Assembly (NCBI RefSeq): GCF_003814705.1
Contig: NZ_RKRA01000001.1
Location: 3,540,776-3,604,775, forward strand
Source of the DNA: Georgenia muralis
GTDB taxonomy: Bacteria; Actinomycetota; Actinomycetes; Actinomycetales; Actinomycetaceae
Direction of reading: 5' to 3'
Length of the DNA stretch: 64,000 nt
Of this stretch, positions 1 to 8,867 are shown piece after piece; position 1 is the first letter of the stretch; the number at the start of each line of letters is the position of its first letter. The notes beneath the pieces were generated by a model, which worked only from the letters and a program-made list of their open reading frames with translations, made no database searches and was not told where the DNA came from. The position numbers and the translations under genes are program-made.

Positions 1-1
1 G

Positions 2-973
2 CGCCTGAGCGACATCGACCAGCGCGCCGCCAAGCGCGTGGAGCGTCAGGTCGCCCTGCTGTTCGCGATCTCCGTGCTCGCATCGCTCGCGGCCGTCGTC
101 GCGTACTTCGCCATCCCGTCCGAGGACACCCTGGGAACCGTGCGCGCGTCGACCCTGGCGCTCGGGCTGGGGCTCGGCATCGGCATGCTCGGCATCGGCG
201 TTGCCGCCATCCACTGGTCCAAGTCGATCATGAACAACATGGAGCGCGTCGAGCAGCGCCATCCGCAGCGCTCCGACGCCCAGACGCGCGCGGTCGCCGG
301 GCAGATGATGGTCGACGGGGTCGACGACTCCGGGATCGCCCGGCGGCCTCTCCTCAAGGGCGCCCTCGTCGGGGCCGCCGCCCTCGCACCGCTGCCGATC
401 CTCGTCCCGCTGGTCGGCGGGCTCGGCGGCGACTGGAACGTCTCCAAGCTCAAGCACACCGTGTGGGGCGACCACCCCGAGGGGTTCGTGGGCACCCTGC
501 CCGACGGCTCCGTGGGCCGCCGTCTCGCCCGCGACCCGGAGGACACCCCCATCCGGGCCACCGACGTCACCATCGGCTCGGTCTTCCACGTCATCCCCCA
601 CGGCCTGTCCGAGGATGAGGAGTACTACGAGGAGAAGGCCAAGGCCGTCGTCCTCCTCGTGCGCCTGGACCCTCGGGTCCTCAAGGAGCGACCCGAGCGC
701 GCCGACTGGTCCTACGACGGCATCGTGGCCTACTCCAAGATCTGCACCCACGTCGGCTGCCCTGTCGCGCTGTACGAGCAGCAGACGCACCACCTGCTGT
801 GCCCGTGCCACCAGTCGACCTTCGACATCACGGACGAGGCGAAGGTGGTCTTCGGGCCCGCGGGTCGCCCCCTGCCGCAGCTGCCGATCGCCGTCGACGA
901 CGAGGGATACCTCGTCGCCCGCAGCGACTTCACCGAACCCGTCGGCCCGACCTTCTGGGAGCGCCTGAGATGA
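2..973 (+). CDS. qcrA: Cytochrome bc1 Rieske iron-sulfur subunit (5' end outside window)
   Basis: Rieske [2Fe-2S] subunit of the actinobacterial menaquinol:cytochrome c reductase; it takes electrons from menaquinol at the membrane and passes them to cytochrome c. The reading frame is open to the window edge, so the true start lies upstream; the GTG at 38 is internal or an alternative. Three hydrophobic segments near the visible N-terminus fit the three-helix actinobacterial QcrA. The C-terminal Rieske fold carries the cluster motifs CTHVGC (about residues 236-241 counted from GTG 38) and CPCH (about 255-258). The stop overlaps the qcrB start in ATGA, so the two are translationally coupled. 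qcrC and ctaE, which usually precede qcrA, would lie outside the window. Confidence 0.96.
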   Translation, partial: RLSDIDQRAAKRVERQVALLFAISVLASLAAVVAYFAIPSEDTLGTVRASTLALGLGLGIGMLGIGVAAIHWSKSIMNNMERVEQRHPQRSDAQTRAVAGQMMVDGVDDSGIARRPLLKGALVGAAALAPLPILVPLVGGLGGDWNVSKLKHTVWGDHPEGFVGTLPDGSVGRRLARDPEDTPIRATDVTIGSVFHVIPHGLSEDEEYYEEKAKAVVLLVRLDPRVLKERPERADWSYDGIVAYSKICTHVGCPVALYEQQTHHLLCPCHQSTFDITDEAKVVFGPAGRPLPQLPIAVDDEGYLVARSDFTEPVGPTFWERLR

Positions 974-2736
974 GCACCTCCTCGCACGGCCAGACGGGCT
1001 ACATCCCGTCCAAGCCGGTCACCGCGACCGCCGACTACCTCGACAACCGGGTCGGGGTGGCCAAGGCCGTCAAGTTCATCTCCCGCAAGGTCTTCCCCGA
1101 GCACTGGTCGTTCCTGCTCGGCGAGATCGCGATGTGGAGCTTCGTGGTGCTCATCATCACGGGCATCTTCCTCACGATGTTCTTCGAGCCGTCGATGGCC
1201 CACACGACCTACCCCGAGGACGCGCTGCCCGCGTCGATGGCCGGGGTAGCGATGTCCGAGGCCTACGCATCGACGCTGAACATGTCCTTCAACGTCAAGG
1301 GCGGTCTGCTCATGCGGCAGATCCACCACTGGGCGGCGCTGCTGTTCATGGCCGGCATCGTCGTACACATGTTCCGGATCTTCTTCACCGGGGCGTTCCG
1401 CAAGCCCCGTGAGATGAACTGGCTCATCGGCTTCGTCATGCTGCTCCTGGGTCTCGCGGCCGGCCTGACCGGTTATTCCCTCCCCGACGACGTCCTGTCG
1501 GGCAACGGGCTGCGGATCACCGACGGCGTGGTGAAGTCCATCCCCGTGATCGGCTCCTACGCCAGCTTCGCGATCTTCGGCGGCGAGTTCCCCGGGACCG
1601 ACATCATCGCCCGCTTCTTCACCCTGCACATCCTCCTCATCCCGGGCCTGCTCATAGCCCTGGTGAGCGTGCACCTGCTGCTCATGGTCGTGCACAAGCA
1701 CACCCAGTACCCCGGCCTCGGCCGCACCGACCACAACGTCGTCGGCTACCCGGCGTTCCCGCTCTACGTCGCCAAGATGGCGGGGTTCTTCTTCATCGTG
1801 TTCGGGTTCCTGGCGATCATGGGTGCCACGATCTCGATCAACCCGGTGTGGAACTACGGCCCGTACGACCCCTCACCCGTCTCGGCCGGCGCCCAGCCCG
1901 ACTGGTACATGCTCTTCCTCGAGGGCTCGCTGCGTCTCATGCCCGGCTGGGAGTGGGTGGTCGGCGGGTTCTCCGTGCCGCTCAGCGTGATCATCCCCGC
2001 GATCGTCGTGCCCGGGCTGCTCTTCACCCTCCTGGGGGCCTACCCGTTCATCGAGGCCGCGGCCACCAAGGACCAGCGCGAGCACCACGTCCTCGACCGC
2101 CCGCGCAACGTCCCGGTCCGCACCGGACTCGGGGTCGCGATCATCACGACGTTCGTCGTCCTGGTGCTGGCCGGCTCGAACGACCTCATCGCGACCCACT
2201 TCGACCTCGCCATCAACGACATCACGTGGTTCTTCCGCGTCGCGATCTTCGTCCTGCCGGTGCTCGCGTTCGTGGTCACCAAGCGCACCGCGCTGGCGCT
2301 CCAGCGCCGGGACCGCGAGCTCGCCCTGCACGGGCACGAGACGGGCCGCATCGTCCAGCTCCCCAACGGGGCGTTCATGGAGGTGCACAAGCCGCTGACG
2401 CCGGAGGAGCGGTGGATCCTCGTCGCCCACGAGCCGCGGCGCCCGATGGAGATCGAGCCGGCCACCGACCGCAACGGCGTCGAGCGCCGGGGCTACCGCA
2501 CGGACGCCCTCCGCCAGCGCCTCTCCCGCTTCTTCTACGAGGACCGGGTCGAACCCCTCACCCCGGCCGAGCTCGCTGCGGTGCACCACCTGGCGGACGA
2601 GGTCGAGGGTGACGACGGCCCCCGCAAGCCCATCCACGGCGGGTCGATCGGCGTCGAGATGGAGGTCTCCCAGGGCCACCACGACGACGGCACCGGCCGT
2701 CGCAGCACCTCCGTGGCGACCCTGACCAAGCGCTGA
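970..2736 (+). CDS. qcrB: Cytochrome bc1 cytochrome b subunit
   Basis: Di-heme cytochrome b of the bcc complex, 588 residues, integral membrane protein. The ATG at 970 overlaps the qcrA stop (ATGA), and the protein starts MSTSSHG. Paired histidines that bind the two b hemes lie in helices near HHWAALLF and TLHILL. The quinol-site motif appears as PDWY (in QPDWYMLF), the Gram-positive form of PEWY. There are eight or more hydrophobic helices, then a charged cytoplasmic C-terminal tail of about 150 residues typical of actinobacterial QcrB. It works with QcrA and the aa3 oxidase subunits encoded just downstream on the other strand. A strong terminator follows at 2751-2793. Confidence 0.96.
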   Translation: MSTSSHGQTGYIPSKPVTATADYLDNRVGVAKAVKFISRKVFPEHWSFLLGEIAMWSFVVLIITGIFLTMFFEPSMAHTTYPEDALPASMAGVAMSEAYASTLNMSFNVKGGLLMRQIHHWAALLFMAGIVVHMFRIFFTGAFRKPREMNWLIGFVMLLLGLAAGLTGYSLPDDVLSGNGLRITDGVVKSIPVIGSYASFAIFGGEFPGTDIIARFFTLHILLIPGLLIALVSVHLLLMVVHKHTQYPGLGRTDHNVVGYPAFPLYVAKMAGFFFIVFGFLAIMGATISINPVWNYGPYDPSPVSAGAQPDWYMLFLEGSLRLMPGWEWVVGGFSVPLSVIIPAIVVPGLLFTLLGAYPFIEAAATKDQREHHVLDRPRNVPVRTGLGVAIITTFVVLVLAGSNDLIATHFDLAINDITWFFRVAIFVLPVLAFVVTKRTALALQRRDRELALHGHETGRIVQLPNGAFMEVHKPLTPEERWILVAHEPRRPMEIEPATDRNGVERRGYRTDALRQRLSRFFYEDRVEPLTPAELAAVHHLADEVEGDDGPRKPIHGGSIGVEMEVSQGHHDDGTGRRSTSVATLTKR

Positions 2737-2750
2737 CGCGCTCACGCACC

Positions 2751-2793
2751 ACGACGGCGGCCGGCTCCCCCAGGGGGGGCCGGCCGCCGTCGT
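2751..2793 (+). terminator. Hairpin terminator after qcrB
   Basis: Perfect 15-bp inverted repeat (2751-2765 with 2779-2793), and the 13-nt loop can pair further through its C and G runs. It begins 15 bases after the qcrB stop. Confidence 0.8.
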
Positions 2794-2886
2794 CATCGGA
2801 CTCCACCCGCCGGTCGTCCCTCCGACCGCGCCCACCGACCGCGCCCGGCCAGCGGGCTGGACGCGCGGGAACGACCCGTGACGCAA

Positions 2887-2892
2887 TAGGTT
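2887..2892 (+). promoter_or_regulatory. Candidate -10 element of sodA
   Basis: TAGGTT matches the actinobacterial TAnnnT -10 pattern. Initiation 6-7 bases downstream would fall at the GTG at 2899 and leave about 72 nt before the sodA ATG. That leader holds two small hairpins (2904-2916 and 2927-2947). I see no clear -35. Confidence 0.45.
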
Positions 2893-2970
2893 GGTCTCGT
2901 GACGGGGCCACGCCCCGAACGAGCAGGGGTGCCGGAGCACGGCACCCACGACAAGCCAGGAGGAGAATTC

Positions 2971-3597
2971 ATGGCCGTGTACACGCTCCCGGAGCTTCCC
3001 TACGACTACAGCGCCCTCGAGCCGCACATCAGCGGCAAGATCATGGAGCTGCACCACGACAAGCACCACGCGACGTACGTCGACGGCGCGAACGCCGCTC
3101 TCGACAAGCTCGCCGCCGCCCGGGAGAGCGGCGACCTCGCCGCCGTGAACCTCTACGAGAAGAACCTCGCCTTCAACCTGGGCGGACACATCAACCACAC
3201 CATCTTCTGGAACAACCTCTCCCCCGAGGGTGGCGGCGAGCCGGACGGTGAGGTCGCCGAGGCGATCAAGGACTCGTTCGGCTCCTTCGAGGGCTTCAAG
3301 AGCCACTTCACTGCCAACGCCACGTCCATCCAGGGCTCCGGCTGGTCCGTCCTGGCCTACGACTCGGTGTCGGGCAGGCTCGTGATCTTCCAGATGTTCG
3401 ACCAGCAGAACAACGTGCCGGTCGGGACCCTCCCGCTGCTCCAGCTGGACATGTGGGAGCACGCGTTCTACCTGGACTACCTCAACGTCAAGGCGGACTA
3501 CGTCAAGGCGTTCTGGAACATCGTCAACTGGCAGGACGTCGCCGCGCGGCTCTCGCGCGCCACGACCCAGGCCTCGGGTCTCATCGTCCCCGCTTGA
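2971..3597 (+). CDS. sodA: Superoxide dismutase (Mn/Fe family)
   Basis: Converts superoxide to hydrogen peroxide and oxygen in the cytoplasm or after export; 208 residues, normal for the family. Metal ligands are visible: H28 in MELHHDKHH, the histidine in [10 protein letters not shown], and Asp and His in [12 protein letters not shown]. The ATG at 2971 is chosen because AGGAGGAG lies just upstream and the product starts [13 protein letters not shown], as usual for actinobacterial SODs. An in-frame GTG at 2899 would add 24 residues and sits 6 nt after a -10-like TAGGTT. Mn versus Fe use cannot be decided from the sequence. It stands alone between the bc1 and oxidase operons. Confidence 0.95.
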   Translation: MAVYTLPELPYDYSALEPHISGKIMELHHDKHHATYVDGANAALDKLAAARESGDLAAVNLYEKNLAFNLGGHINHTIFWNNLSPEGGGEPDGEVAEAIKDSFGSFEGFKSHFTANATSIQGSGWSVLAYDSVSGRLVIFQMFDQQNNVPVGTLPLLQLDMWEHAFYLDYLNVKADYVKAFWNIVNWQDVAARLSRATTQASGLIVPA

Positions 3598-3628
3598 CGC
3601 ACACACGCCGGCCCGGCCGGCACCGCGC

Positions 3629-3668
3629 CGCACAGGGCCCCCAGGAGCGATCCTGGGGGCCCTGTGCG
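3629..3668. terminator. Terminator after sodA
   Basis: A perfect 16-bp inverted repeat (3631-3646 with 3651-3666) with loop GCGA, extendable by two pairs. It lies between the convergent sodA and ctaF genes. Confidence 0.8.
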
Positions 3669-3750
3669 CGCGAGGGCGGCCTGCTTCCCCACGACGCCGG
3701 GACCGACCGCTCGGCGCCGCGACGAGCAGCCGTCCGGTGACGAGCGCGCG

Positions 3751-3780
3751 AGGGCCCCGTCACGCCGGTGACGGGGCCCT
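3751..3780. terminator. Terminator after the cta operon
   Basis: A perfect 13-bp inverted repeat (3751-3763 with 3768-3780) with loop GCCG. It lies 20 bases beyond the ctaF stop on the minus strand. Confidence 0.75.
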
Positions 3781-3800
3781 GGAGCGGCTCGGTGACAGGC

Positions 3801-4277
3801 TCAGTGGGTGTGCTGGCCCCGCGAGAACTCGGTGAGCTGACCGGCCACGCCGACGAGTGCGACGACGGCGCCGATGCCGGTGAGCCACCAGCCGAACGCC
3901 AGGCCCAGGAACGCCAGCGCGGTCCCGATCCCGATGACGAGCGGTGACCAGCTGTGCGGCGAGAAGGTACCGACCTCACCGGCGCGGTCCTCGATCTCGC
4001 CGCGCGGGTCGTCCTCGGGCCGCTGGTCGATCCGGCGGGCGGTCAGCCACAGGTAGCCACCGGAGAAGGCGAACATGCCGCCGAGGAGGAACAGCCCTAC
4101 CGTCCCCACCGGCTCTGCGTCGGAGAGCCACATGTAGATGATCGCGACCGGGATGAAGAACAGGATCCACGCGCTGAAGAGGAGCACCTCGACCCGCATC
4201 GGCCTGGTCTGCTCGCCGTGGCCCTTCTCCGCCTCGACGTTCGGCCGCTGCTGGTGCAGGCGGTCGTTCTCGGTCAT
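3801..4277 (-). CDS. ctaF: Cytochrome c oxidase subunit IV (actinobacterial CtaF)
   Basis: Small membrane subunit specific to actinobacterial aa3 oxidases, 158 residues with about four hydrophobic helices in two pairs (roughly residues 30-80 and 108-145). The paired-helix layout and the position after ctaD are what identify it; the sequence itself evolves fast. Its ATG overlaps the ctaD stop in ATGA (4274-4277), so the two are coupled. Known to be needed for assembly or stability of the bcc-aa3 supercomplex; a catalytic role is not expected. Confidence 0.92.
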   Translation of the reverse strand: MTENDRLHQQRPNVEAEKGHGEQTRPMRVEVLLFSAWILFFIPVAIIYMWLSDAEPVGTVGLFLLGGMFAFSGGYLWLTARRIDQRPEDDPRGEIEDRAGEVGTFSPHSWSPLVIGIGTALAFLGLAFGWWLTGIGAVVALVGVAGQLTEFSRGQHTH

Positions 4278-6091
4278 CGCCTCGTCCCCTCCTCGTCGTC
4301 ACGCCGGCCCGGCTCGAGCAGACCCGTCCCCGTCACGGGACGCCGCGCGGCGCGCTCAGCCGCGACGTCCGCCGCGTCCGCGGTCTCGGGTCCGGCGAGC
4401 ATGGAGTCGAGGAAGTCCCGGTTCGGCTCGGGGTGGTCGAGCGCAGCGACCTCGGGGTGGTGCAGGTCGAAGGCCGGACGCTCCGAACGGATGCGGGGCA
4501 GCGAGGTGAAGTTGTGCCGCGGGACCGGCGACGCCGTCGCCCACTCCAGCGAGTTGCCGAAGCCCCACGGGTCGTCCACGAAGACGGTGCGCGGGCCGCG
4601 CGAGGTCTTGTAGACGTTGTAGAGGAACGGCAGCGTCGAGGCGGCCAGAAGCACCGCGCCGATCGTGGAGATCTGGTTGTAGAGCGTGAAGCCGTCCTCG
4701 GGCATGTAGTCCGGGTACCGGCGCGGCATGCCCTGCGCACCGAGCCAGTGCTGGACGAGGAAGGTGGCGTGGAAGCCGATGAAGAGCATCCAGAACTGGA
4801 TCTTGCCCAGCCGCTCGTCGAGCATCCGACCGGTCCACTTGGGCCACCAGAAGAAGAAGCCCGAGTACATGGCGAACACCACGGTTCCGAAGACGACGTA
4901 GTGGAAGTGGGCGACGACGAAGAAGGTGTCCTGGACCTGGAAGTCCATCGCCGGGCTGGACAGGATGATGCCCGTGAGCCCGCCGAAGAGGAAGGTCACG
5001 AGGAAGCCGAGCGCGTAGAGCATGGGGGTCTCGAAGGAGAGCTTGCCCCGCCACATCGTGCCGATCCAGTTGAAGAACTTCACCCCCGTGGGCACGGCGA
5101 TGAGCATCGTCATCAGCGAGAAGAAGCTGAGCATCACCCCGCCGGTGGTGAACATGTGGTGCGCCCACACGGTCACCGACAGCGCGGCGATCGAGATGGT
5201 CGCGAACACCAGGCCCTTGTACCCGAAGATCGGCTTGCGCGAGAAGACGGGGATGACCTCGGAGATGATGCCGAAGAACGGCAGCGCGATGATGTAGACC
5301 TCGGGGTGCCCGAAGAACCAGAACAGGTGCTGCCACAGCAACGCCCCGCCCGCCTCCGGGTTGTAGATCTGCGCCCCCAGGAGCCGGTCCGCGCTCAGGC
5401 CGAACAGGGCCGCGGCCAGCACCGGGAAGGCCATGAGCACGAGGATCGAGGTGATGAGGATGTTCCAGGTGAAGATCGGCATCCGGAACATCGTCATGCC
5501 CGGTGCGCGCAAGGCGATGATCGTGGCGATGAAGTTCACTGCGCCGAAGATCGTACCGAACCCCGTCATCGCCAGGCCCAGGATCCACAGGTCACCGCCC
5601 ACGCCCGGTGAGAACGTGGCATTCGACAGGGGGGTGTAGGCCGTCCAGCCGAAGCTGGCCGCCCCCTTGGGGGTGAGGAACCCCGCGACCGTGATGAGCC
5701 CGCCGAACAGGAAGAGCCAGAACGCGTACATGTTCAGGCGGGGGAACGCCATGTCGGGTGCGCCGATCTGCAGCGGGACGAGGATGTTGCCGAACGCGGT
5801 GAACAGCGGCGTCGCGAACAGAAGCATCATGATCGTGCCGTGCATGGTGAAGAACTGGTTGTACTGCTCCTTGGACTGCAGCAGCATGCCGGGCTCGAAG
5901 AGCTCGGCGCGCACGAGCAGCGCCAGCACGCCGCCGATCATGAAGAAGATGAAGGCGGCGATGAGGTACATGTACCCGATCACCTTGTGGTCGGTCGAGG
6001 TCACCCAGGACACGACGATCTTGCCCAGGCTCTGCTTGTGGGGGCGTAGGCCGGGGAGGGGCTCCGGCCGGGCCTCGATGGTCGCTGCCAT
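4274..6091 (-). CDS. ctaD: Cytochrome c oxidase subunit I
   Basis: Catalytic heme-copper subunit of the aa3 oxidase; reduces oxygen to water and pumps protons. 605 residues with twelve hydrophobic helices. Visible signatures: the low-spin heme ligand region HGTIMMLL, the CuB/crosslink motif [11 protein letters not shown], the CuB histidines in HHMFTTG, and the heme ligands in HFHYVVFG. The ATG at 6091 ([11 protein letters not shown]) is chosen; the frame continues open upstream but that part reads as the ctaC region. The start overlaps the ctaC stop by one base (TGATG). The C-terminal tail beyond the last helix is polar and cytoplasmic. Confidence 0.97.
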   Translation of the reverse strand: MAATIEARPEPLPGLRPHKQSLGKIVVSWVTSTDHKVIGYMYLIAAFIFFMIGGVLALLVRAELFEPGMLLQSKEQYNQFFTMHGTIMMLLFATPLFTAFGNILVPLQIGAPDMAFPRLNMYAFWLFLFGGLITVAGFLTPKGAASFGWTAYTPLSNATFSPGVGGDLWILGLAMTGFGTIFGAVNFIATIIALRAPGMTMFRMPIFTWNILITSILVLMAFPVLAAALFGLSADRLLGAQIYNPEAGGALLWQHLFWFFGHPEVYIIALPFFGIISEVIPVFSRKPIFGYKGLVFATISIAALSVTVWAHHMFTTGGVMLSFFSLMTMLIAVPTGVKFFNWIGTMWRGKLSFETPMLYALGFLVTFLFGGLTGIILSSPAMDFQVQDTFFVVAHFHYVVFGTVVFAMYSGFFFWWPKWTGRMLDERLGKIQFWMLFIGFHATFLVQHWLGAQGMPRRYPDYMPEDGFTLYNQISTIGAVLLAASTLPFLYNVYKTSRGPRTVFVDDPWGFGNSLEWATASPVPRHNFTSLPRIRSERPAFDLHHPEVAALDHPEPNRDFLDSMLAGPETADAADVAAERAARRPVTGTGLLEPGRRDDEEGTRR

Positions 6092-6993
6092 CAGTCCTGG
6101 CTCCCTTCGGTGGCGTTGTCGTCGGTGATGAGGTAGCGCCGGTTGAGCTCCTCGCCCAGGCGCCCCGTCTGGCCGGCGGCGCGCAGCTGGTCCATCTGGT
6201 CGTCGAACGTCGCTCGGTCGACGACAGCGACGTTGAAGAGCATCTCGGAGTGGAACTCCCCGCACAGCTCGGCGCACTTGCCGGAGAACGTGCCCTCCTG
6301 CTGCGGGGTCACCTGGAAGGTGTTGACCCGGCCCGGGAGGATGTCGAGCTTGTACAGGAACGCGGGGATCCAGAAGGAGTGCGCCACGTCGCGCGAGCGG
6401 AGGGTGAACTCCACCGTCTCGTCGACGGGCAGGTACAGCGTCGGCAGGGTCTCCTCGACGCCCGCCTCGCCGGTCAGCGCGATCCGTCCGCCGGAGGAGT
6501 ACACGTCCTCGCTGAGGTAGTTGAAGTCCCAGCTCCATTGCTTGCCGTAGACCTCGATCTCGAGGTCGGGCTCGGCGGCGGTGTCCTGGAACTCCCCGGT
6601 GACCCGCGTGGAGAAGAAGAACAACGTGCCGATCATGAGGATCGGGACGACGGTGTACATCAGCTCCAGCGGCACGTGGTAGCGCAGCTGGACGGGGAGC
6701 TCGGGGTCGTTCTTGCGCCGGCGGTAGGCGACGACCACCCAGATCGTCAGGCCCCAGACGAGCACGCCGACGACCAGCGCCGCCACCCACGAGCCGTTCC
6801 ACAGGTCGATGAGGCCCGCGGTGCGGTCGGTCAGGCCCCGCTCGCTGGGCAGGAAGCCGACGTCGACGCCCTTGCCGGGCTCGCTGGGGAACTGGTCCGC
6901 GGGGGCGCACGCGGTGGCGACCAGCCCCACGCCGACGGCGAGGAGGAGGGCGCGCACGCCAGGGCGCCGGGGTGGCGGAGACGGGGTACGCAC
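6091..6993 (-). CDS. ctaC: Cytochrome c oxidase subunit II
   Basis: CuA-bearing subunit that receives electrons from cytochrome c. The GTG at 6993 (product starts [12 protein letters not shown]; 300 residues) is preferred because GGAAGG precedes it and the hydrophobic signal follows at once; a longer form from 7113 is possible but has an unusual N-terminus. The signal ends LVATACAP, a possible but imperfect lipoprotein processing site. Two membrane helices follow, then the cupredoxin domain with the CuA motif [12 protein letters not shown]. First gene of ctaC-ctaD-ctaF, with one- and four-base overlaps between genes. Confidence 0.93.
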   Translation of the reverse strand: MRTPSPPPRRPGVRALLLAVGVGLVATACAPADQFPSEPGKGVDVGFLPSERGLTDRTAGLIDLWNGSWVAALVVGVLVWGLTIWVVVAYRRRKNDPELPVQLRYHVPLELMYTVVPILMIGTLFFFSTRVTGEFQDTAAEPDLEIEVYGKQWSWDFNYLSEDVYSSGGRIALTGEAGVEETLPTLYLPVDETVEFTLRSRDVAHSFWIPAFLYKLDILPGRVNTFQVTPQQEGTFSGKCAELCGEFHSEMLFNVAVVDRATFDDQMDQLRAAGQTGRLGEELNRRYLITDDNATEGSQD

Positions 6994-7296
6994 GGGATGA
7001 GACCTTCCGACGCGGTGCTGCAGCTGTCTTGACGAGGGGCCGCCGGCTCCCGTCGTCTGCACCGACGCCGTCGGCGCGCACGGACCCGGGACCTTCGTCC
7101 TTCGAGGGAACACTACCGGTCGACAGCCCCGTGAGGCGCCACCGACGGGCGTTCCGGACGGGGAATTTGACGTTCTGTCACCTTGGAACGGCGCCCTGCG
7201 ACCGGAATGACCGGTTCACCCGGCGTGGGCCGGGCCGGACGGCGACGGCCCGGTCCGCTCCCCCGTGGGGTGCGGACCGGGCCGTGGCCGGTCGGG
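6994..7296. other. Intergenic region between ctaC and the FKBP gene
   Basis: This holds the 5' region of the cta operon and the end of the FKBP transcript. A TAGTGT on the minus strand (7110-7115) could be the ctaC -10, giving a leader of about 110 nt; if so, the longer ctaC start at 7113 could not be used. The hairpin at 7245-7285 is listed separately. I see nothing else clear. Confidence 0.4.
7245..7285 (-). terminator. Terminator after the FKBP gene
   Basis: A perfect 14-bp inverted repeat (7245-7258 with 7272-7285) whose loop pairs further through CCCC and GGGG. It starts 11 bases after the FKBP stop on the minus strand. Confidence 0.8.
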
Positions 7297-8259
7297 TCAG
7301 GCGGTCGGGCCGTGGGCCCCGACCACGTCGACGACGGCGGCGAGGGAGGGGGACGCCTCCGCGGTGTCGCTGGCGGGCGTGCCGGGGATCTGGATCACGG
7401 CGCGGGAGCCGACCGGGACGCCGGCGAGCTTGTCGAAGACGGAGCCCTGCCCCAGGGTCACACCGGTGACGCCGGAGGTCTCCCAGGTGTTCGCGCTCTG
7501 GCTGTTGTCCCACAGCGTCTCGGCGAACTGCACCACGACGGTGGAGCCGGGCTCGGCGGGCACCGCGTCACCGGTGCCGTTGGCGATGACGGTGACGACC
7601 GGCTCGGTGGGCTCGGGGGCGCCCTCGTCCACCGTGAGGCTGGGGACCTCGCCCAGTGCGCCCTCGACGGTCACGGGCAGCTCGGGCGCGGGGTCGACGG
7701 CGGTGGCGTCCGCCTGGCCGGTCGCGTCGGGGGCGTAGGTGCCCACGACGTCGACGACGAAGACGAGGGTGTCCCCGGCCTCGATGACCTCGCCCTGGGG
7801 GTTGTCGCCGTAGCCGAGCTCGGCCGGGATGGACAGGAGGACCCGGTCGCCTACGTTGGTGCCGGTCAGGCCCTCCTTCCAGCCGGGGATGACCTGGTTG
7901 AGGCTGAAGCCGGTGGGTGCGCCGCGCTCGAAGGAGCTGTCGAAGACCTCGCCGTCCCACACCTGTCCGGCGTAGTTCGCGACCACGTAGTCGTCGGCGC
8001 CGACCTCGGCACCGTCGCCGGGCTCCAGGACCTCGACCTCGAGCTCGGCGGGCGCACCGCTGCCGGGGAACGTGATCTCAGGGGTCTCGCCGAAGGCGCC
8101 GGCCACGGTGGGCAGCTCGTCGCCGGCCGGCGTGGCGTCCGCCGAGGCGGTGGACGTCCCTTCGGCCGTGGGCGACTCCTCGCCGTCGCCGGAGGAGCAG
8201 GCTCCCAGGGTCAGGGCAGCGGCGAGGGCGAGGCTGGTCAGGGCTACGGGGCGGCGCAC
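7297..8259 (-). CDS. Lipoprotein with tandem FKBP-type prolyl isomerase domains
   Basis: Probable extracytoplasmic peptidyl-prolyl cis-trans isomerase, 320 residues. The N-terminal signal ends in the lipobox LGAC, so it should be anchored to the outer face of the membrane. A Ser/Thr/Ala-rich linker follows. The first FKBP domain (about residues 75-175) has the expected VIPGWKEGL and ELGYGDN segments. The second (about 195-315) keeps the VGSRAVIQIP core but lacks the Trp-containing and GYG segments, so it is probably not catalytic. GTG start with GAGGAGA upstream. It lies beside the oxidase genes; a role in folding secreted proteins is inference. Confidence 0.88.
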   Translation of the reverse strand: MRRPVALTSLALAAALTLGACSSGDGEESPTAEGTSTASADATPAGDELPTVAGAFGETPEITFPGSGAPAELEVEVLEPGDGAEVGADDYVVANYAGQVWDGEVFDSSFERGAPTGFSLNQVIPGWKEGLTGTNVGDRVLLSIPAELGYGDNPQGEVIEAGDTLVFVVDVVGTYAPDATGQADATAVDPAPELPVTVEGALGEVPSLTVDEGAPEPTEPVVTVIANGTGDAVPAEPGSTVVVQFAETLWDNSQSANTWETSGVTGVTLGQGSVFDKLAGVPVGSRAVIQIPGTPASDTAEASPSLAAVVDVVGAHGPTA

Positions 8260-8320
8260 GGTGTCTCCTCGGGGGTGGTCAGGCGGTGGGCGGCGCTCGA
8301 GCGCCCCCCGGGCAGCACGA

Positions 8321-8350
8321 CGGCCCCGGCCGGCATGGTCGGCGGGGCCG
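8321..8350 (-). terminator. Possible terminator after erpA
   Basis: An 8-bp stem (8321-8328 with 8343-8350) lies just beyond the erpA stop and before the FKBP gene on the same strand. The loop is long, so confidence is moderate. Confidence 0.45.
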
Positions 8351-8368
8351 CGCGCGGGGCGGGGTGGC

Positions 8369-8722
8369 TCAGTGGAACGAGTCGCCGCAGGCGCAGGAGC
8401 CGGTGGCGTTCGGGTTGTCGATGGTGAAGCCCTGCTTCTCGATGGTGTCCGCGAAGTCGATCGTCGCGCCGTCGAGGTAGGGCACGCTCATGCGGTCCAC
8501 GACAACCTCGACGCCGCCGAAGTCCCGGACGGCGTCGCCGTCGAGGACCCGCTCGTCGAAGTACAGCTGGTAGATGAGGCCGGAGCACCCGCCGGGCTGG
8601 ACGGCCACGCGCAGGCGCAGGTCGTCGCGCCCCTCCTGCTCGAGGAGGGTCCTGACCTTGGTGGCCGCGACGTCGGTGAGCTCCACGCCGTGCGTGGTGA
8701 GCTGCTCGGTGGACTCGCTCAT
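8369..8722 (-). CDS. erpA: Iron-sulfur cluster insertion protein, ErpA/IscA type
   Basis: A-type Fe-S carrier, 117 residues, cytoplasmic. The three cluster cysteines are in place: C46 in GGCSG and C110/C112 in GSCACGDSF at the C-terminus. The start at 8722 has GCGGAGATACC upstream. The same gene sits near the cta/qcr cluster in other actinobacteria, consistent with delivery of Fe-S clusters to respiratory enzymes; the LipA in this window would also need clusters. ErpA rather than IscA is judged from overall sequence and is not certain. Confidence 0.92.
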   Translation of the reverse strand: MSESTEQLTTHGVELTDVAATKVRTLLEQEGRDDLRLRVAVQPGGCSGLIYQLYFDERVLDGDAVRDFGGVEVVVDRMSVPYLDGATIDFADTIEKQGFTIDNPNATGSCACGDSFH

Positions 8723-8867
8723 GGGTATCTCCGCTTCGTCGATGGGCTCCCGATGAGATGAACTGCACCGGGAGCGACCTTGTTCCCGGCCAGCCTACGT
8801 GGTGCGCCGGTCCGGACGCACGATCCGTGCCGATCGTGACCGATCCCACCGCCGCCCCGCGGTGGGC

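Noticed and set aside
799-969. An extended qcrB start inside qcrA
   Set aside because: The ATG at 970 gives the classical ATGA overlap and a normal N-terminus; the upstream codons read qcrA in another frame.
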